Positions 22,623 through 34,147 of a stretch of DNA of 64,000 bases are shown piece by piece. Position numbers and translations under genes: made by a program. The DNA comes from Liolophura sinensis. Lineage: Eukaryota > Mollusca > Polyplacophora > Chitonida > Chitonidae. The DNA is taken from positions 20,783,127-20,847,126 of the forward strand of contig NC_088297.1 of NCBI RefSeq assembly GCF_032854445.1, given 5' to 3'. Each line of letters starts with the position of its first letter. Position 1 is the first letter of the stretch. The notes under the pieces were generated by a model that worked only from the letters and a program-made list of their open reading frames with translations, ran no database searches and had not been told where the DNA came from.

Positions 22623-24830
22623 GTTCTAACTGTCCATGTAGATGCCTAACAGTTTCAACTTCCACATCCCCTAGCACCATGGCATATCTCTGTTATCTGG
22701 ACATCGACACGTTAGGTTCGCCTCTTTCGCACACGCTTTTACACGATATGACATGCTGGATCGTCTTGTATAGACAGGCGGATCAACGAAAGATTAAGTG
22801 ATAACACTTTAATCCACAAAATTTGATTTTTTAATTCACAAGCATTTGGTAACACGCGATTTTATTTGCCGTATGTTCTGTGATAAGAACAGTGCGTATG
22901 TTTTTGTGTATGTGTGTGTGTGTGTGCTTTTTTTTTTTTTACTGTAAAACGTTATTCGAACGCAGATTCGTGCTGCCTATATTATTTTAGCGATTCTTAT
23001 ATTCTAAATGAATGTAAAGTCTTTCTTGTTAGTCCTGAAAACAAGACAACTTAATAGCACGGGAACAAAAATCTGGAACAAACGTTACTTTTTTTTATCA
23101 TTGACACTATAGACCTCTTGTATAAAACGGAATTAGTTTGGCACACATTTTCTGTCATCTCAATCTCAGTCTCAAAGTCTTTACTTAACGTTGGTTGGTT
23201 GCAGCAAATTAACTTTATCCAAAAGCTACTTACACCGACAGGACAAACAATGACTTGTACGATAGGAAAACACCATAGCATGCTCGTATATAACTGCAAA
23301 ACTGGATTTGAAAAAAAAAATGTTTCGAACGTTATAGGTTTTACGTCCATACGTTGTTCAATTATTAAATGCCAGAAATATCCTCTAGAAGCATAAATAC
23401 TTGCTCTGCAATATTTTTATTTCCATAAACAAAAAGTAAATACATATCGCGCATTGTTCTACACAAGATGAGGTGTTTTAAGGAAGGTATTCAGCTATAG
23501 CCAGTCTCTTAGTCTGTCAGTTTTAATTAAAACAAGGAACTTACCTTTATTCGTTTGTAGAGACCGCAAGAGGGCGCTATGGGTCACCAAAAGTTGTCAA
23601 GTTTCCCGTCGGATGACAGTTCCTGACCGAAATCTTCCTTGGCCTATGTTAGTTTGTTTGGCACCTAGCACGATACACGTAACGCCGCTGATCGGTTGAA
23701 GGCAAAGTCGTTGTTAGTAATGACAGCAGGTGATTAGAACGATTCACACCGCCTTAGTGCCCTATAGTAGCGCCCTCTATGATATATTACACTAGTAGCA
23801 ATAACCACATATAGATACCGATAGCCTATAATCACTTGACAATTAGAGTTAAATCCCGGCTAACAGTCGTCCTCGTGCAAACGCAGGGCGGTAAAGTGTT
23901 TAGTGAACCCTGTGGTCTTAGTTGTCCATGTAGCCTATATAGGAGGGGGGTCACCAAATCAACGACGATTCCAGCACGCCCACGAGATGTGACGACACCC
24001 AATCATTGGCTGATATCGTGAATGGTTGACCGCCTCGTTCTAAACTCCCGAAGCTGCAAATAGCCATTCTTGGAATACACGGATGTCGATACTTGACCAG
24101 AAGCTTCTTATTCAACAGAGTTGGTTTCTAGTGTAGAACGAACGCAACCTCTTGCCTTTGCCAACACAATGGAAAGCTCGTTATTTTAAGCGGTTCAAGG
24201 ATATTTCTTTAAATCTTCATATAAGATTTTGTAATATGTATGTGTGAATCATGTATTCATCAGAAAAAGACATCCGATGCACTCTGAAATAAGCAACGTT
24301 TAATTGTCCTGCACGAGTAACAGTTTTGGCTGAAGACAGACAGAAATATTCATTTGCAGGAGCGGGACTGTCAGGTTTCTTTCGAATATTCGCCTTGACC
24401 AATAGTTTTACGAAGGAAGGTTATTTGTTTTATTGGGTCCATCTCTTTCAATCTTATTTATATCCCTACGGCCCTATAATAAAGAAGACAATCCTCAAAC
24501 AGTCGAAGGGGTCGAATACATAACGTTAATACACATACATGCGTGACGTTCAAGCATATAACAAAAGGCTTGCATGATTCTAGACATGTCTGTTTTCTAT
24601 TTTCCTTGCAGTCAGTGTTTGATATAAATTACAATCGTGTGGAGCTGTGGGTTGTTGTGTTGTGTTGTGGCGGAGAAGTGTGTTATCACCAAACATGGTC
24701 ACATGTAACAAAGCTCATCTTCCACACATCGGAATTTTAAATTCACAGGTAACCAAAGCTGATCTTCTTCACATCAAATCAAAGTTGAAATTCACATCCT
24801 TCGTCCGAATGATATCCTTTATCCGTGAAT
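22623..24830. other. No gene recognised
   Basis: Mostly AT-rich. Includes a (TG)n/T-run at 22,910-22,940 and an inverted AGAGGGCGCTA pair (23,568 and 23,768). Open frames of 60-100 codons on both strands show no family resemblance. Confidence 0.4.
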
Positions 24831-24835
24831 AACCT

Positions 24836-25000
24836 CGAATAACACGGTCGCTGTGAGTTCAAGTTGGGAAGGTCTGACAGCAACCTGCGGATGGTCATGG
24901 GTTTCCCCAGTGCTCTGCCCGATTTCATCCCTCCATAATGTTGGTCACCGCCGTATAAGTGAAATATTCTTGAGTACAGCGTAAAACAGCAATCAAATCT
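24836..25000 (+). mobile_element. SINE-A copy with internal deletion
   Basis: CGGTCGCTGTGAGTTCAAGT is joined to TGGGAAGGTCTGACAGC; the 3' part GTATAAGTGAAATATTCTTG is intact. Confidence 0.88.
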
Positions 25001-25084
25001 AAAGCTTGATTATCAAGTAACAGTACATTGTGATATAGGTATATAGTCAGCTACAAACAGGATTCTAGGAAATAAAGAACATAC

Positions 25085-25320
25085 AACCACCCCGACACAT
25101 TTTACTGACACTAGACATGACATCCAACTCCGTCACAGTTAGCCTACACTAGACATGTCACCCGACTCAGTCTCAGTTTACTGACACCAGTCATAACAGC
25201 CCAAACAGTTACTTTGTATTATCACCAGACATGACACCTACCCAGTCACTGTGCACTGACACTAGACATGGCACCCGACCAACTCACAACATACTGACAC
25301 CAGACATGACACTCCATGGC
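25085..25320 (+). repeat. Degenerate tandem repeat
   Basis: About five units of TACTGACAC(T/C)AGACATGACA(C/T)CC with variable spacing of 40-60 bp. Confidence 0.6.
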
Positions 25321-25680
25321 TGTCTGTCGAAGGGGCATCACTAGTATTGTCTCTAACAGCCTTTGCTATATATAGATTGTTTAAATCTGGCAGATCATCA
25401 GTTGTAGTTTAATGAATGAGAAAGGTCTGGCCTGGTGAACATTACTCACCAGAATATTTTCTGCATAAAGTTGTACTGATACGAAAGCAGGTATATAGGT
25501 CAGCCAAAAGGGGGGCACCATTTGTATTCATCGGAATACCTATACACAGTTGGTTTTCCAGAATTTAACATAAATGTTATTAATAAGAAGTTCAAGTAAC
25601 TCCATGAACAAGGAAACACCCGATGAATGGTAACCCTCGTATGTATATTGGAACTGACTTAAGAAGGCTTTGTTGCCGTT

Positions 25681-25782
25681 GACATACATACATACATACA
25701 TACATACGTACATACATACGTACGTACATACATACATACACAGACAGAGACATACATACATAGACAGAGACATACATACATT
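25681..25782. repeat. (CATA)n / (CATACGTA)n microsatellite
   Basis: Tetranucleotide array with two CAGACAGAGA interruptions. It opens Tyr/Val/Cys/Met and Thr/His/Ile frames that are artefacts. Confidence 0.97.
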
Positions 25783-26454
25783 GACTTTCATGGCGACTCC
25801 ATTCCAGGGAATGATGTGCACAATGGCAGTAAGCTGTTTCACGCTTTCAGGTTGTTTTCTATGCTAGTTAATATCCTGGCGAACAATCTACATGATACTA
25901 AATACTGCATAATATTCCCCAATAACTTAAAAACTAAAGTTACAATTATAGAAGGGGAATTCATATTTCTCATATAGTGGACTTAACGACTTCAACATCA
26001 GGGCGGTTTGACAGCAATATTCTAAATCAGCAATGCAAAAAAAAAAGTACGTAAAATTTATTTGAGCAACTCCAGCATCTTCAGCAAGTATCGCGTACTT
26101 TTTTCATACCGCTTTTCAGGAACGGTATAGTAACACGATGCCCATGTGATTTTCGGCTGCTATTGAAAAGGTCATGTGACTCAGTTATTTATGATTTTCT
26201 TTTATTACGGTACAAATAGGTGAAACACAAGTCGCCTTTATAAGAAGGAATGGAATACAGCCTCATTCGAATCAGAGATGAGCTGAACACCGATTAGAAC
26301 TTGTATTAAATGGTGATTATGTAACGGCCTTTTACCTGTCAGCCCACGGTTATTTTTCATCTTCTTGGTCATCAATACCCAATATTCGATGTAATAGTTT
26401 CACGTTTTAAAAAATTCTGCATTGATCTAGTGCAGTGAAGTTAGGAGCCTTTGG

Positions 26455-26770
26455 TCTTTTGCACAACAGTCGTTTGGCATTTTGTGGTAGCAGCTGCACA
26501 GTACGTTGTAGCAGCCGCACAGCACGGTGTGGCGTCCGCACTGTACTTTGTAGCAGCCACACGTACAGTACTTTGTAGCAGCCGCCGCACGGCAGTATGT
26601 AGCAATTGCACAGCACTTTGGGACAGCAGGCAGTACTTTGTATCAGCGACACAGTATTTCGTCGCAGCATAATAGGACTTTGGGGCAACGGCACTGTACT
26701 TTGTAGCCGCTTGGCACTTTGTTGTAACCGCATGGCACCGTGCGGCAGCTGATCGGGACTCGGCGGTTGA
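26455..26770. repeat. GC-richer ~21-bp minisatellite
   Basis: Units such as GTACTTTGTAGCAGCCGCAC, degenerate, about 14 copies. It keeps frames open on both strands (up to 133 codons), which are not supported as genes. Confidence 0.85.
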
Positions 26771-27072
26771 GAACCACACCATACGGTGCATTCGCATAAC
26801 AGTACCACGCGTTTACCTGTTCAGCTGTACCACAAGGATTTAGACTGCGTGGTACTGTAGTGCTAGTTGTCAGCAGTTCTCCGCATTTTAACTGGTTTAA
26901 TAGACGTTAGCTCACGGATGACACACAACGACTGTTCAAAGCATCAAGATTGCCGTAATTTTAGTCAGGTCCTCTTTTTGTTTCGTCCATTGATATCTTC
27001 ACCTTTTATCCTACAAATTATATTATATTTGGTTTTCGGCGTAATGAAGATATTTTAGGACAACATCAAAGC

Positions 27073-27250
27073 GTTCGTTTATTTATTCATTTGTTTATTT
27101 ATTTATTTTTTTGTTTATTATTTATTTATTTATTTGACGGGTGTTTAATGCCGTACTGAAGACCATCACATATACATTCATAAACCATAAACAACGTTAC
27201 TGAGCAAGGCAATCAAGTAAATAAATAAATAAACAAATAAATAAATAATA
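27073..27250. mobile_element. SINE-A tail fragments, inverted
   Basis: A TTTATTTATTTA tract and an AAATAAATAAAC tract face each other around GTGTTTAATGCCGTACTGAAGA and CAATCAAGTAAATAAA. These look like two SINE 3' ends in opposite orientation. Confidence 0.55.
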
Positions 27251-27590
27251 CAAAACTCAGTTTTAATACCTCCATAAAATATTGATTTCGTTGATTTAGA
27301 CATGTCCTACCTCAGGACTGACCCCTGGACGTCCCCACTGTATCCATCACGCCTTCATACAGGGAAAATGTATACCTTCGCTATGAGTTAGGTTAAAGTT
27401 CCGCTTGGAGGAACATCCCCATGGGCTCGATTAGGCATACGGTCAACGCCTGGGCAGAGTGAACCAGTGGTGTGGACGCAGGGACATTAAAGACGGGAAG
27501 AGGGCGTACAACCCTACCTAAACGGTCGATTAGAGCAGCACAGTTGTTGGTAAAGTGTGACAGGAGATTTGTAATTCAAAAGACTACAGG
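27251..27590. other. No feature recognised
   Basis: Mixed-composition sequence; no credible exon or repeat family. Confidence 0.4.
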
Positions 27591-27594
27591 ACAT

Positions 27595-27800
27595 AGTTAA
27601 GAGTCAAAGCAGTCAAGACAGTGTAAGTTGGCAAATGGCCACTCGTGACGAGGGAAATAAGACCTCTTGTCAGTTTACTTGAGTTAGGGATTTATTCTGA
27701 CTGTTCATGGATTTGCTTAATTAGGACCAATCGGCCTCCAACATCATGGCTGAAGCAGAACTAGGTAAAAAAATAAAGCACAGTGATATTAAAAGCATTT
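27595..27800 (-). repeat. R1 dispersed repeat copy
   Basis: A reverse copy: AGTTGGCAAATGGCCACTCG, AAATAAGACCTCTTGTCAGT, GTTAGGGATTTATTCTGACT. Confidence 0.7.
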
Positions 27801-28034
27801 TATTAGACATCAATGAACCGTCTAAAAAGAATCTTCCCGAAAGCCACTACCTTCTCTAACTAATAAATATATGCTTTCACGGGTTCGAATGCAACTTCGG
27901 CTGAGCCAGAGCAGCAACGACAGAGTTAGTTAATTCACTATTATCAATTTACCTCAGTTAAGGTTTTATTCTGCGCAAGTACAATGATTAAATGCTATCA
28001 ACTTATACAGCCCTGGCCACATGATGGTAAAACA

Positions 28035-28104
28035 CAAAATGACCAAAGAATAGAAGAGTAGAGCAGTGGCGGCAGTGTGGTAGTTGGGAAATGGTCAAGC
28101 GTAG
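28035..28104 (-). repeat. R1 copy, left part, interrupted
   Basis: AGTAGAGCAGTGGCGGCAGTGTGGTAGTT-type sequence ending GGTCAAGCGTA. The copy continues at 28,936 (GATGAAACACAGCTTCTTGT). Confidence 0.65.
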
Positions 28105-28935
28105 AGGCCCGATCTCACGATGCGACTTGTAGCATTCGACTTATAGTGTTCGACAATAAACGCGTGTAACGTGGTCGCATGTTACTTGTCTCAGTTATCC
28201 CTTTTTTTTCGTTCAGTTCCGTTCCGTTTTTATTAGCACGTTTGTCATGAGGAGTTGTTTAATTTCAAATAATTTCATAGTAGATCACGACAGAGATAGT
28301 AAGCAATAAATTGCTCGTTTTCAGTAAGCGGTACACGGTACAAGCATTTGTGTCATCATGGTGGTTTACAACCCTTGATTGGTAACACAAAGGGGCAGAG
28401 CTTATAGGGGAAAAAATTGAAGTGATTTGATTGGCCAGCACGTGAGTATATTTGTACGTGAGTAAGTGATTGGGGTTTAGTATCCCACTTAACAATTTTT
28501 CAGCCATATGATGACAAAGGCATCATTAGAGTGCTTGTAATGTACCTCCTTGTTGCAGGACGGATTTCCACCGCTCTTCTATCTAGTGCTGCTTCACTGA
28601 GACGCCTTACCAAAGGCAAGTAATCTGCACCGCCAGAGCCATTATACTGACAAAGGTCAACCAGTCGTTGCACTATTCCCTTCAACTTCCTCTCTTAAGG
28701 TCTTGTGACACGACCCAGGATTGATCCTGGACCTGCAGCTCCCGAAGCGATAACAACTGTGCTATCGGAGGTGGTCATGCTATTTGTAGCATGAAATAGA
28801 AATTTCTGTATTTCTCTCGACTAGGACACAACTCGCTAAATGCGACAAATGTCGAAACGTTTCGGGTGTTTTGACGGTTCGAATTGATTTTATGCTACAA
28901 GTCGGAATGACACATCGCACCGTGAAAACGGGCCT
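28105..28935. mobile_element. Inverted-repeat DNA element inserted in R1, containing a SINE
   Basis: Ends are AGGCCCGATCTCACGATGCG (left) and the near-inverse CGCACCGTGAAAACGGGCCT (right), with further inverted similarity (GACTTGTAGCAT / ATGCTACAAGTC). R1 flanks it on both sides. It has no transposase ORF, so it is non-autonomous. Confidence 0.72.
28455..28772 (-). mobile_element. SINE-C copy nested inside the element above
   Basis: A reverse SINE-C: GCTGCTTCACTGAGACGCCT, CCATTATACTGACAAAGGTC, AACCAGTCGTTGCACTATTC and the tRNA-like head AGCTCCCGAAGCGATAAC. Confidence 0.88.
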
Positions 28936-28989
28936 TAAATGATGAAACACAGCTTCTTGTCAGTTTACATCTGTTTCGTTCAAATAAAA

Positions 28990-29500
28990 AATAAATATCA
29001 AAATGGCTTGCCATAATAGGTAAGCTCTTCTCCATTCTCATGGTATATGTCACAGCACAGACCGGAGTCGCTACGGTTTTCTTGATATCTATTCTTAATT
29101 ACTTTATATATACATAAAATTCATAAAAAAAGATATCACATTATGTTTACAATAATTTTACACATGTAGAATAAAACTTTTACTTTACAAATGTGTAACC
29201 ATTCTTTGTCGAAATCTATTTCTATTTCACATACGTGAAACAGTTACTGCTTGCATCAGCATCAATGTGGGTAAGATCTATCAATATACTCATGCTGGGG
29301 CCGGCGTCATGGCATGATTGACCCTGTAACAGGCCGCCACTTATGTCAATAAAAACATCCTACAAAAGTACTACGAGTTTTGCACACTAATGTTTGTTAA
29401 TCCCCTATAAGGGTTTAAATTTTATGCGCACTTGAGGTATAGAAGAGATAATACAGTTTGGATATATAGTATACATAAGTGAGTTCAAGGCCTAGGAATA
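28990..29500. other. No feature recognised
   Basis: AT-rich non-coding sequence. Confidence 0.4.
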
Positions 29501-29516
29501 TTTAATACATGTATCG

Positions 29517-29655
29517 AAATATTCACAAAGCAAAGTCCCAAAACGACGAAATAGACATTCGCATACCAGCCGTCAATATTCACAAGGTAAAGTCCCAAAA
29601 CGACGAAATAGAGATTCGTATACCAGCCGTCAATATTCATAAAGCAAATTCCCAA
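29517..29655 (+). repeat. ~60-bp tandem repeat within R2, 2.3 copies
   Basis: Unit AATATTCACAAAGCAAAGTC then CCAAAACGACGAAATAGACA then TTCGCATACCAGCCGTC. It is the upstream part of an R2 copy. Confidence 0.85.
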
Positions 29656-29656
29656 A

Positions 29657-29928
29657 AGGGGCCTTCGTGGCTCAGTTGGTTAGCGCGCTAGCACAGCGTA
29701 ATGACCCAGGAGTCTCTCACCAATGCGGTCGCTGTGAGTTCAAGTCCAGTTCATGCTGGCTTCCTCTCCGGTCGTAAGTGGGAAGGTCTGCCAGCTACCT
29801 GCGGATGGTCGTGGGCTTCCCACGGGCTGTGCCCGGTTTCCTCCCACCATAATGTTGGCCGCCGTCGTATAAGTGAAAAATTCATGAGTACAGCGTAAAA
29901 CACCAATCAAATAAATAAATAAATAAAA
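29657..29928 (+). mobile_element. SINE-A copy, full length, inserted in R2
   Basis: An intact head (GGGGCCTTCGTGGCTCAGTT) and complete body and tail. It is flanked by AAATTCCCAAAA on both sides (about 29645-29656 and 29925-29936), a target duplication. The interrupted host repeat R2 continues on the far side. Confidence 0.95.
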
Positions 29929-29929
29929 T

Positions 29930-30200
29930 TCCCAAAACGACCCATTAACACAAATTAAAAAAGAATTAGGAAACTGTATAAAATAGCTTAAGAAATTAGG
30001 GCAGAATCATGCAAAGAGAGATTTTAGATAATGTTGGAAAGACACAACGAACGTCCTAGGCGAATGAGTGGTATTCAAATCTTGTACCCATGCTGGTATA
30101 TAATTTGTCGATAGTAAAATATGTATCTCAGTTGTGTTTTGATTGCAACTGTTCATATATTCAAAGTGGCGATCTAATTCAATACGAAGAATATACAGGC
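29930..30200 (+). repeat. Dispersed repeat R2, copy 2
   Basis: Collinear with 5,560-5,835 (CATGCAAAGAGAGATTT, GTCCTAGGCGAATGAGTG, AAAGTGGCGATCTAATTCAA). Confidence 0.7.
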
Positions 30201-30254
30201 CCTAGTCCCTGATACAGCATTCCTTGCGTCTTTCCCTTATGATTGATTTATCGA

Positions 30255-30362
30255 TTTATTGTTTTATTTATTTGATTGAAGTTTTATGCCGTACTCAAGA
30301 ATATTTCACCAATACGACAGAGGGCAGCATTATGGTGAGAGAAAAACCGGCCAGATCTTCCA
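30255..30362 (-). mobile_element. SINE-A 3' part
   Basis: TTATTTGATTGAAGTTTTAT, GTACTCAAGAATATTTCACC, GCAGCATTATGGTGAGAG; stops inside the body. Confidence 0.82.
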
Positions 30363-30639
30363 ACGTCATTACTGAAAACAGTTGACAGTTTCTATTTGCA
30401 TGATTCCGTACAAATTTCGTAATTTACATTCTTTAACAGGTGAAGAATTAACGATTGATGTTCATACAGGCTCCTCAACGTTCCTGGTCCGTTACAGGCT
30501 TAAGAAATCTGTAGGAAATCTAAATACATATATCATTTAAATCATCTCCCACGACCTTCCCCACTCCAACCCCCATTGCAACAGAATCCCCAACGTCAGC
30601 AGAAACCAAGACGAAAGACCACAGCATAGATATTAAAAG

Positions 30640-30760
30640 CAGTGGAGCGACGGTGTGATAGTTGGCAAATGGTCAGCGCGGTAAGCGGTGAAATACGGCC
30701 TCTTGTCAGTATACCTCAGCTAGTGTTTTATTCTAACAGTTCATGCAAATGCTTAAATAG
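30640..30760 (-). repeat. R1 dispersed repeat copy
   Basis: GTTGGCAAATGGTCAGCG, GGTGAAATACGGCCTCTTGT, TTTTATTCTAACAGTTCATG. Confidence 0.75.
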
Positions 30761-32215
30761 TAGAGTTTTACACTCCCCTCACAATCCCCTTGAACCCTAA
30801 CACCACACAGGCGCAAACCGGAGAGCGCACTTTCGCAGCACCTTTATCCGCAATAAGATTTCTCAGATTCCCAATCCCGTAAACCATGTCGTAATCACTA
30901 CGCACACAGATGAAGTGGCCTTACTGCAAACAGGAAGGAGTGGGGACGCAAGCACTTGTGTAGCTGGTCCAACACCTATCGGGGATCTGAGGGTGATTGT
31001 TATGGGCTGAGAGAAAGGCGTGAGGGGTGTCAGGTTTGCTTCTCAACGTCCGTGTGTTACTGGTCGCGCGACGAGAGACAGGTTATGAATGCGGGTCATC
31101 GTTGGAACCTGTTTGCCACATCGGCGGCGCCTGCTTACGCGGACTGCTGCTGACCATTACTGATTTTTCGCAGTATAATTTGGACTCTATGGGGAGATGA
31201 AGGACGGATTAAAATGACTCTCCGATTTGATTTGGGCGATTGAGATATATTGCCCTACCCCGGTCATTGGAGACTTTGGCTATAAAATTACGAGAGCGGG
31301 AGATTACCATCGCACTGACATACAACTCTGGTAAAACCCGGGAACTCGTCAGCGTGGGGGCTACTTTTTCATCGAGAGAACTATATAACTGTGCTCTGTT
31401 GGCTGCGACGATTTAATAACAAAAATGAAAAACATTTATCGGACGGTTATGACGTGTTTATGTACAACACTCCCAATTTCATTCTCTGTACTGAAATTCA
31501 AGACACACAAAAGCTGTCTCGTATGTGGTTCTTTCCTTTTTATTATTATATCCCTCTTATATCTTACAGTACATGTACTTTCGGATTCACAGTCGCTCTT
31601 TCTCGTTTTAAACCACAAACAAAAGTATATTGTCATCGCTCACACCAAATTAGTTATGAATTCTAACTCGTTAGCTAACTAGAATGTTCGTAGACGTCTG
31701 CTCATGAACAGCTTTGTTGTTGGCAGTTTACCACGCGCCTACAACATGACCTATAAATCAGAACATCTCCGTTTAGTCGGCTCTGAAGTTCAGGCGTCTC
31801 TGTAGTTTACTCGGTTCTGTAGTTCAGGCGACTCACATTCCAGACCTCTTTATGGACGTTTAGTGTTATGGAAGCCGATAACATCCACTCGCCACCTCAC
31901 TACTTATATGCCATGTGCGAAGCCGAATGTATTTACAAGCTTATATAGACCAAAACATGCGCTCGTGCGATTTATACCGTGGGCATGTGAACAGTGAAAA
32001 AAAAGCAGAAGCACGAGGGAAATTTCCACATGCACGCGTACACGCTAGAAAACGAAAAGACAGGCAATCTCGAGTGCATTCTCGCGCAAGCTGTACAAGT
32101 TCTGGAGAACTTTTTTGTACATTTGTGGGAGTTTTTATCAGAGAGAATTTCGGACTTCTTGTTTTCTTACATGGATATAAAATTTGCCGCGTGCATGCAC
32201 GTGCCATTTTCTTTC
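30761..32215. other. No confirmed gene; GC-richer patch
   Basis: 30,780-31,160 is GC-richer than its surroundings. A hydrophobic ORF (31,425-31,682) is listed separately. The frames around 31,915-32,352 run into SINE-A and are not trusted. A local inverted similarity GTGCGATTTATACCG / TGGATATAAAATTTGCCGCG is weak. Confidence 0.35.
31425..31682 (+). CDS. Possible membrane-anchored ORF, unrecognised
   Basis: 85 codons from ATG, with one clear hydrophobic segment (about residues 30-53, CLVCGSFLFIIISLLYLTVH) preceded by basic residues, as in type II membrane proteins. The upstream kilobase is somewhat GC-richer and contains TATAAAA-like sequence near 31,280. No family match is recognised and no splice partner found, so it may be chance. 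Confidence 0.15.
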   Translation: MKNIYRTVMTCLCTTLPISFSVLKFKTHKSCLVCGSFLFIIISLLYLTVHVLSDSQSLFLVLNHKQKYIVIAHTKLVMNSNSLAN

Positions 32216-32217
32216 TT

Positions 32218-32405
32218 TTTCACTTATACCTCGGCGGCCAGCATTATGGTGGGAGGAAACCGGGCAGGACCCGGGGGAAACCCACGACCATCCACAGTTT
32301 GGTGAAAGACCGCAGACCTTCCCAATTACAGCCGGAGAGGAAGACAGCGTGAGCAGCTGGGTTATACTTTGCTAGCGCTCTAACCAACGAGCCACGGAGG
32401 CCCCT
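32218..32405 (-). mobile_element. SINE-A copy lacking its 3' end
   Basis: Begins at CTTATACCTCGGCGGCCAGC and runs to the head GCCACGGAGGCCCC, with a deletion around the B box. Confidence 0.88.
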
Positions 32406-32721
32406 CTTTTACAATTACGTCAGAACAAACTATCTGTGCTCTCCTCCCAACCCTCTTCCGAAACAACTACGATCGTATTATTTGTTGTCTTTTCCTTTAA
32501 TATTTGACCTATATCCATTCTGATTTACTTTGCTGTCCCAATATATTGTAATGTCTAATCTATTTGCACACATTTTAGGTCACACCCTGTGGTTCATCGC
32601 TAAGCAAACTTCTTGACGTCTTGTTCGGCATTTAATATGAGCAGACTTGCTTTTCACAATGCTGACACTTATCTATAGTTTAACAATTTGGTATAGTTTA
32701 ACGCTTCACATAATTAGCATC

Positions 32722-33225
32722 ATTGCCACAAATTTGATACATTTCTAATCGGGTATTTAATATAGTCAGTCTCGTTGCCACAAATTTGATACATTTCTAA
32801 TCGGGCATTTAATATAGTCAGCCTCGTTGCCACAAATTTGATACATTTCTAATCGAGCATTTAATATAGTCAGCCTCGTTGCCACAAATTTGATACATCT
32901 TTAATCGGGCATTTAATATAGACAGCCCCGTTGCTACAAATTTGATACATCTTTAATCGGGCATTTAATATAGACAGCCCCGTTGCTACAAATTTGATAC
33001 ATCTTTAATCGGGCATTTAATATAGACAGCCTCGTTGCTACAAATTTGATACATCTTTAATCGGGCATTTAATATAGACAGCCTCGTTGCTACAAATTTG
33101 ATACATCTTTAATCGGGCATTTAATATAGTCAGCCCCGTTGCCACAAATTTGATACATCTTTAATCGGGCATTTAATATAGTCAGCCCCGTTGCTACAAC
33201 TTTTAAGCATTTCTATTTGATCCTT
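32722..33225 (+). repeat. 52-bp minisatellite, about 10 copies
   Basis: Unit GTTGCCACAAATTTGATACA then TCTTTAATCGGGCATTTAAT then ATAGTCAGCCTC. Early units carry TTTCTAATCG and later ones TCTTTAATCG, so neighbours have been homogenised in two blocks. Confidence 0.97.
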
Positions 33226-33329
33226 TAATATGATGAGAGACGTTGCCATAATTTTTTTTTTTATATCTTTGGGCGTTTATTGTCATCGGCGTCCTTGCCA
33301 CAGTTGTGATATATGTCTATAGTTGGAAC

Positions 33330-33478
33330 CTCTCATCAATGCAGTCGTTGTGAGAGTTCAAGTCCAGCTCATGCTGACTTCCCCTCCGGCCGTTTCCTGC
33401 CACCATAATGCTGGCCGCCGACGTATTACCTAAATATTCTTCAGTACGGCGTAAAACACCAGTCAAATAGAAAAATAT
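33330..33478 (+). mobile_element. SINE-A copy with internal deletion
   Basis: ACCTCTCATCAATGCAGTCG ... CCCTCCGGCCG joined to TTTCCTGCCACCATAATGCT, then the 3' end. Confidence 0.88.
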
Positions 33479-33874
33479 TTAGACAAATGATTCCTTAAGT
33501 CATCCGGCGAAGTCATGTCAAAACCTGAATCGGTAAATCATCTTTTACAGGCTCTTTAACTTTTGAATCGAACAAGTCGAACGAACACCTGGAATGTTTT
33601 GAATTCGAACTGTTTGCCAAATCCCGACAAGTTGGCTGCTGGCTGTTCGAAAATTTCTTCCAAGAAATTTCTTTTTCTTTTCTTTCGAAATTCATATATT
33701 TTTTTTTTTTTGGCATTCATAAGGGTACTCTGGATTTCATAGTCATTGGATTTCGTTGTCAACAGTTTATCTTTCGAACTGCCAGGGTGTACCTTATGCA
33801 ACGGTGGCCTTTGGATCATTGCGCTGCACTAGAGCACTAGCCACCTCGGCAACGGGGGCAACTCCCGCGTAAAG

Positions 33875-34125
33875 TATTTATTTATTTGATTGGTGTTTTA
33901 CGCCGTACTCAAGAATATTTCATTTATACGACGGCGACCAGCATTATGGTGGGTGGAAACCGGGCAGAGCCAGGGGGAAACCCACGACCATTCACAGGTT
34001 GCTGAAAAATACCTTCCCACGTACGGCTGGAGAGGAAGCCAGCATGAGCTGGTGTTGAACTCACACCGACCGCATTTGTGAGAGGCTTCTGGGTCACTAG
34101 GCTATGCTAGCGCGCTAACCCTAGT
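33875..34125 (-). mobile_element. SINE-A copy, near full length
   Basis: TTTATTTATTTGATTGGTGT tail to GCTATGCTAGCGCGCTAACC head. A second, broken head-like piece lies just before it (33,810-33,862). Confidence 0.92.
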
Positions 34126-34147
34126 AAAGTAAGATTAAGTCAAAGTT

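Noticed and set aside
25540-25867. MYVCMYV / THTYIHTY proteins
   Set aside because: Translations of a CATA microsatellite.
26407-26808. 133- and 118-codon minus frames
   Set aside because: Open on both strands across a GC-rich minisatellite; no family resemblance.
32722-33225. CRISPR-like regular array
   Set aside because: Units are contiguous tandem repeats without unique spacers, in a eukaryotic genome.
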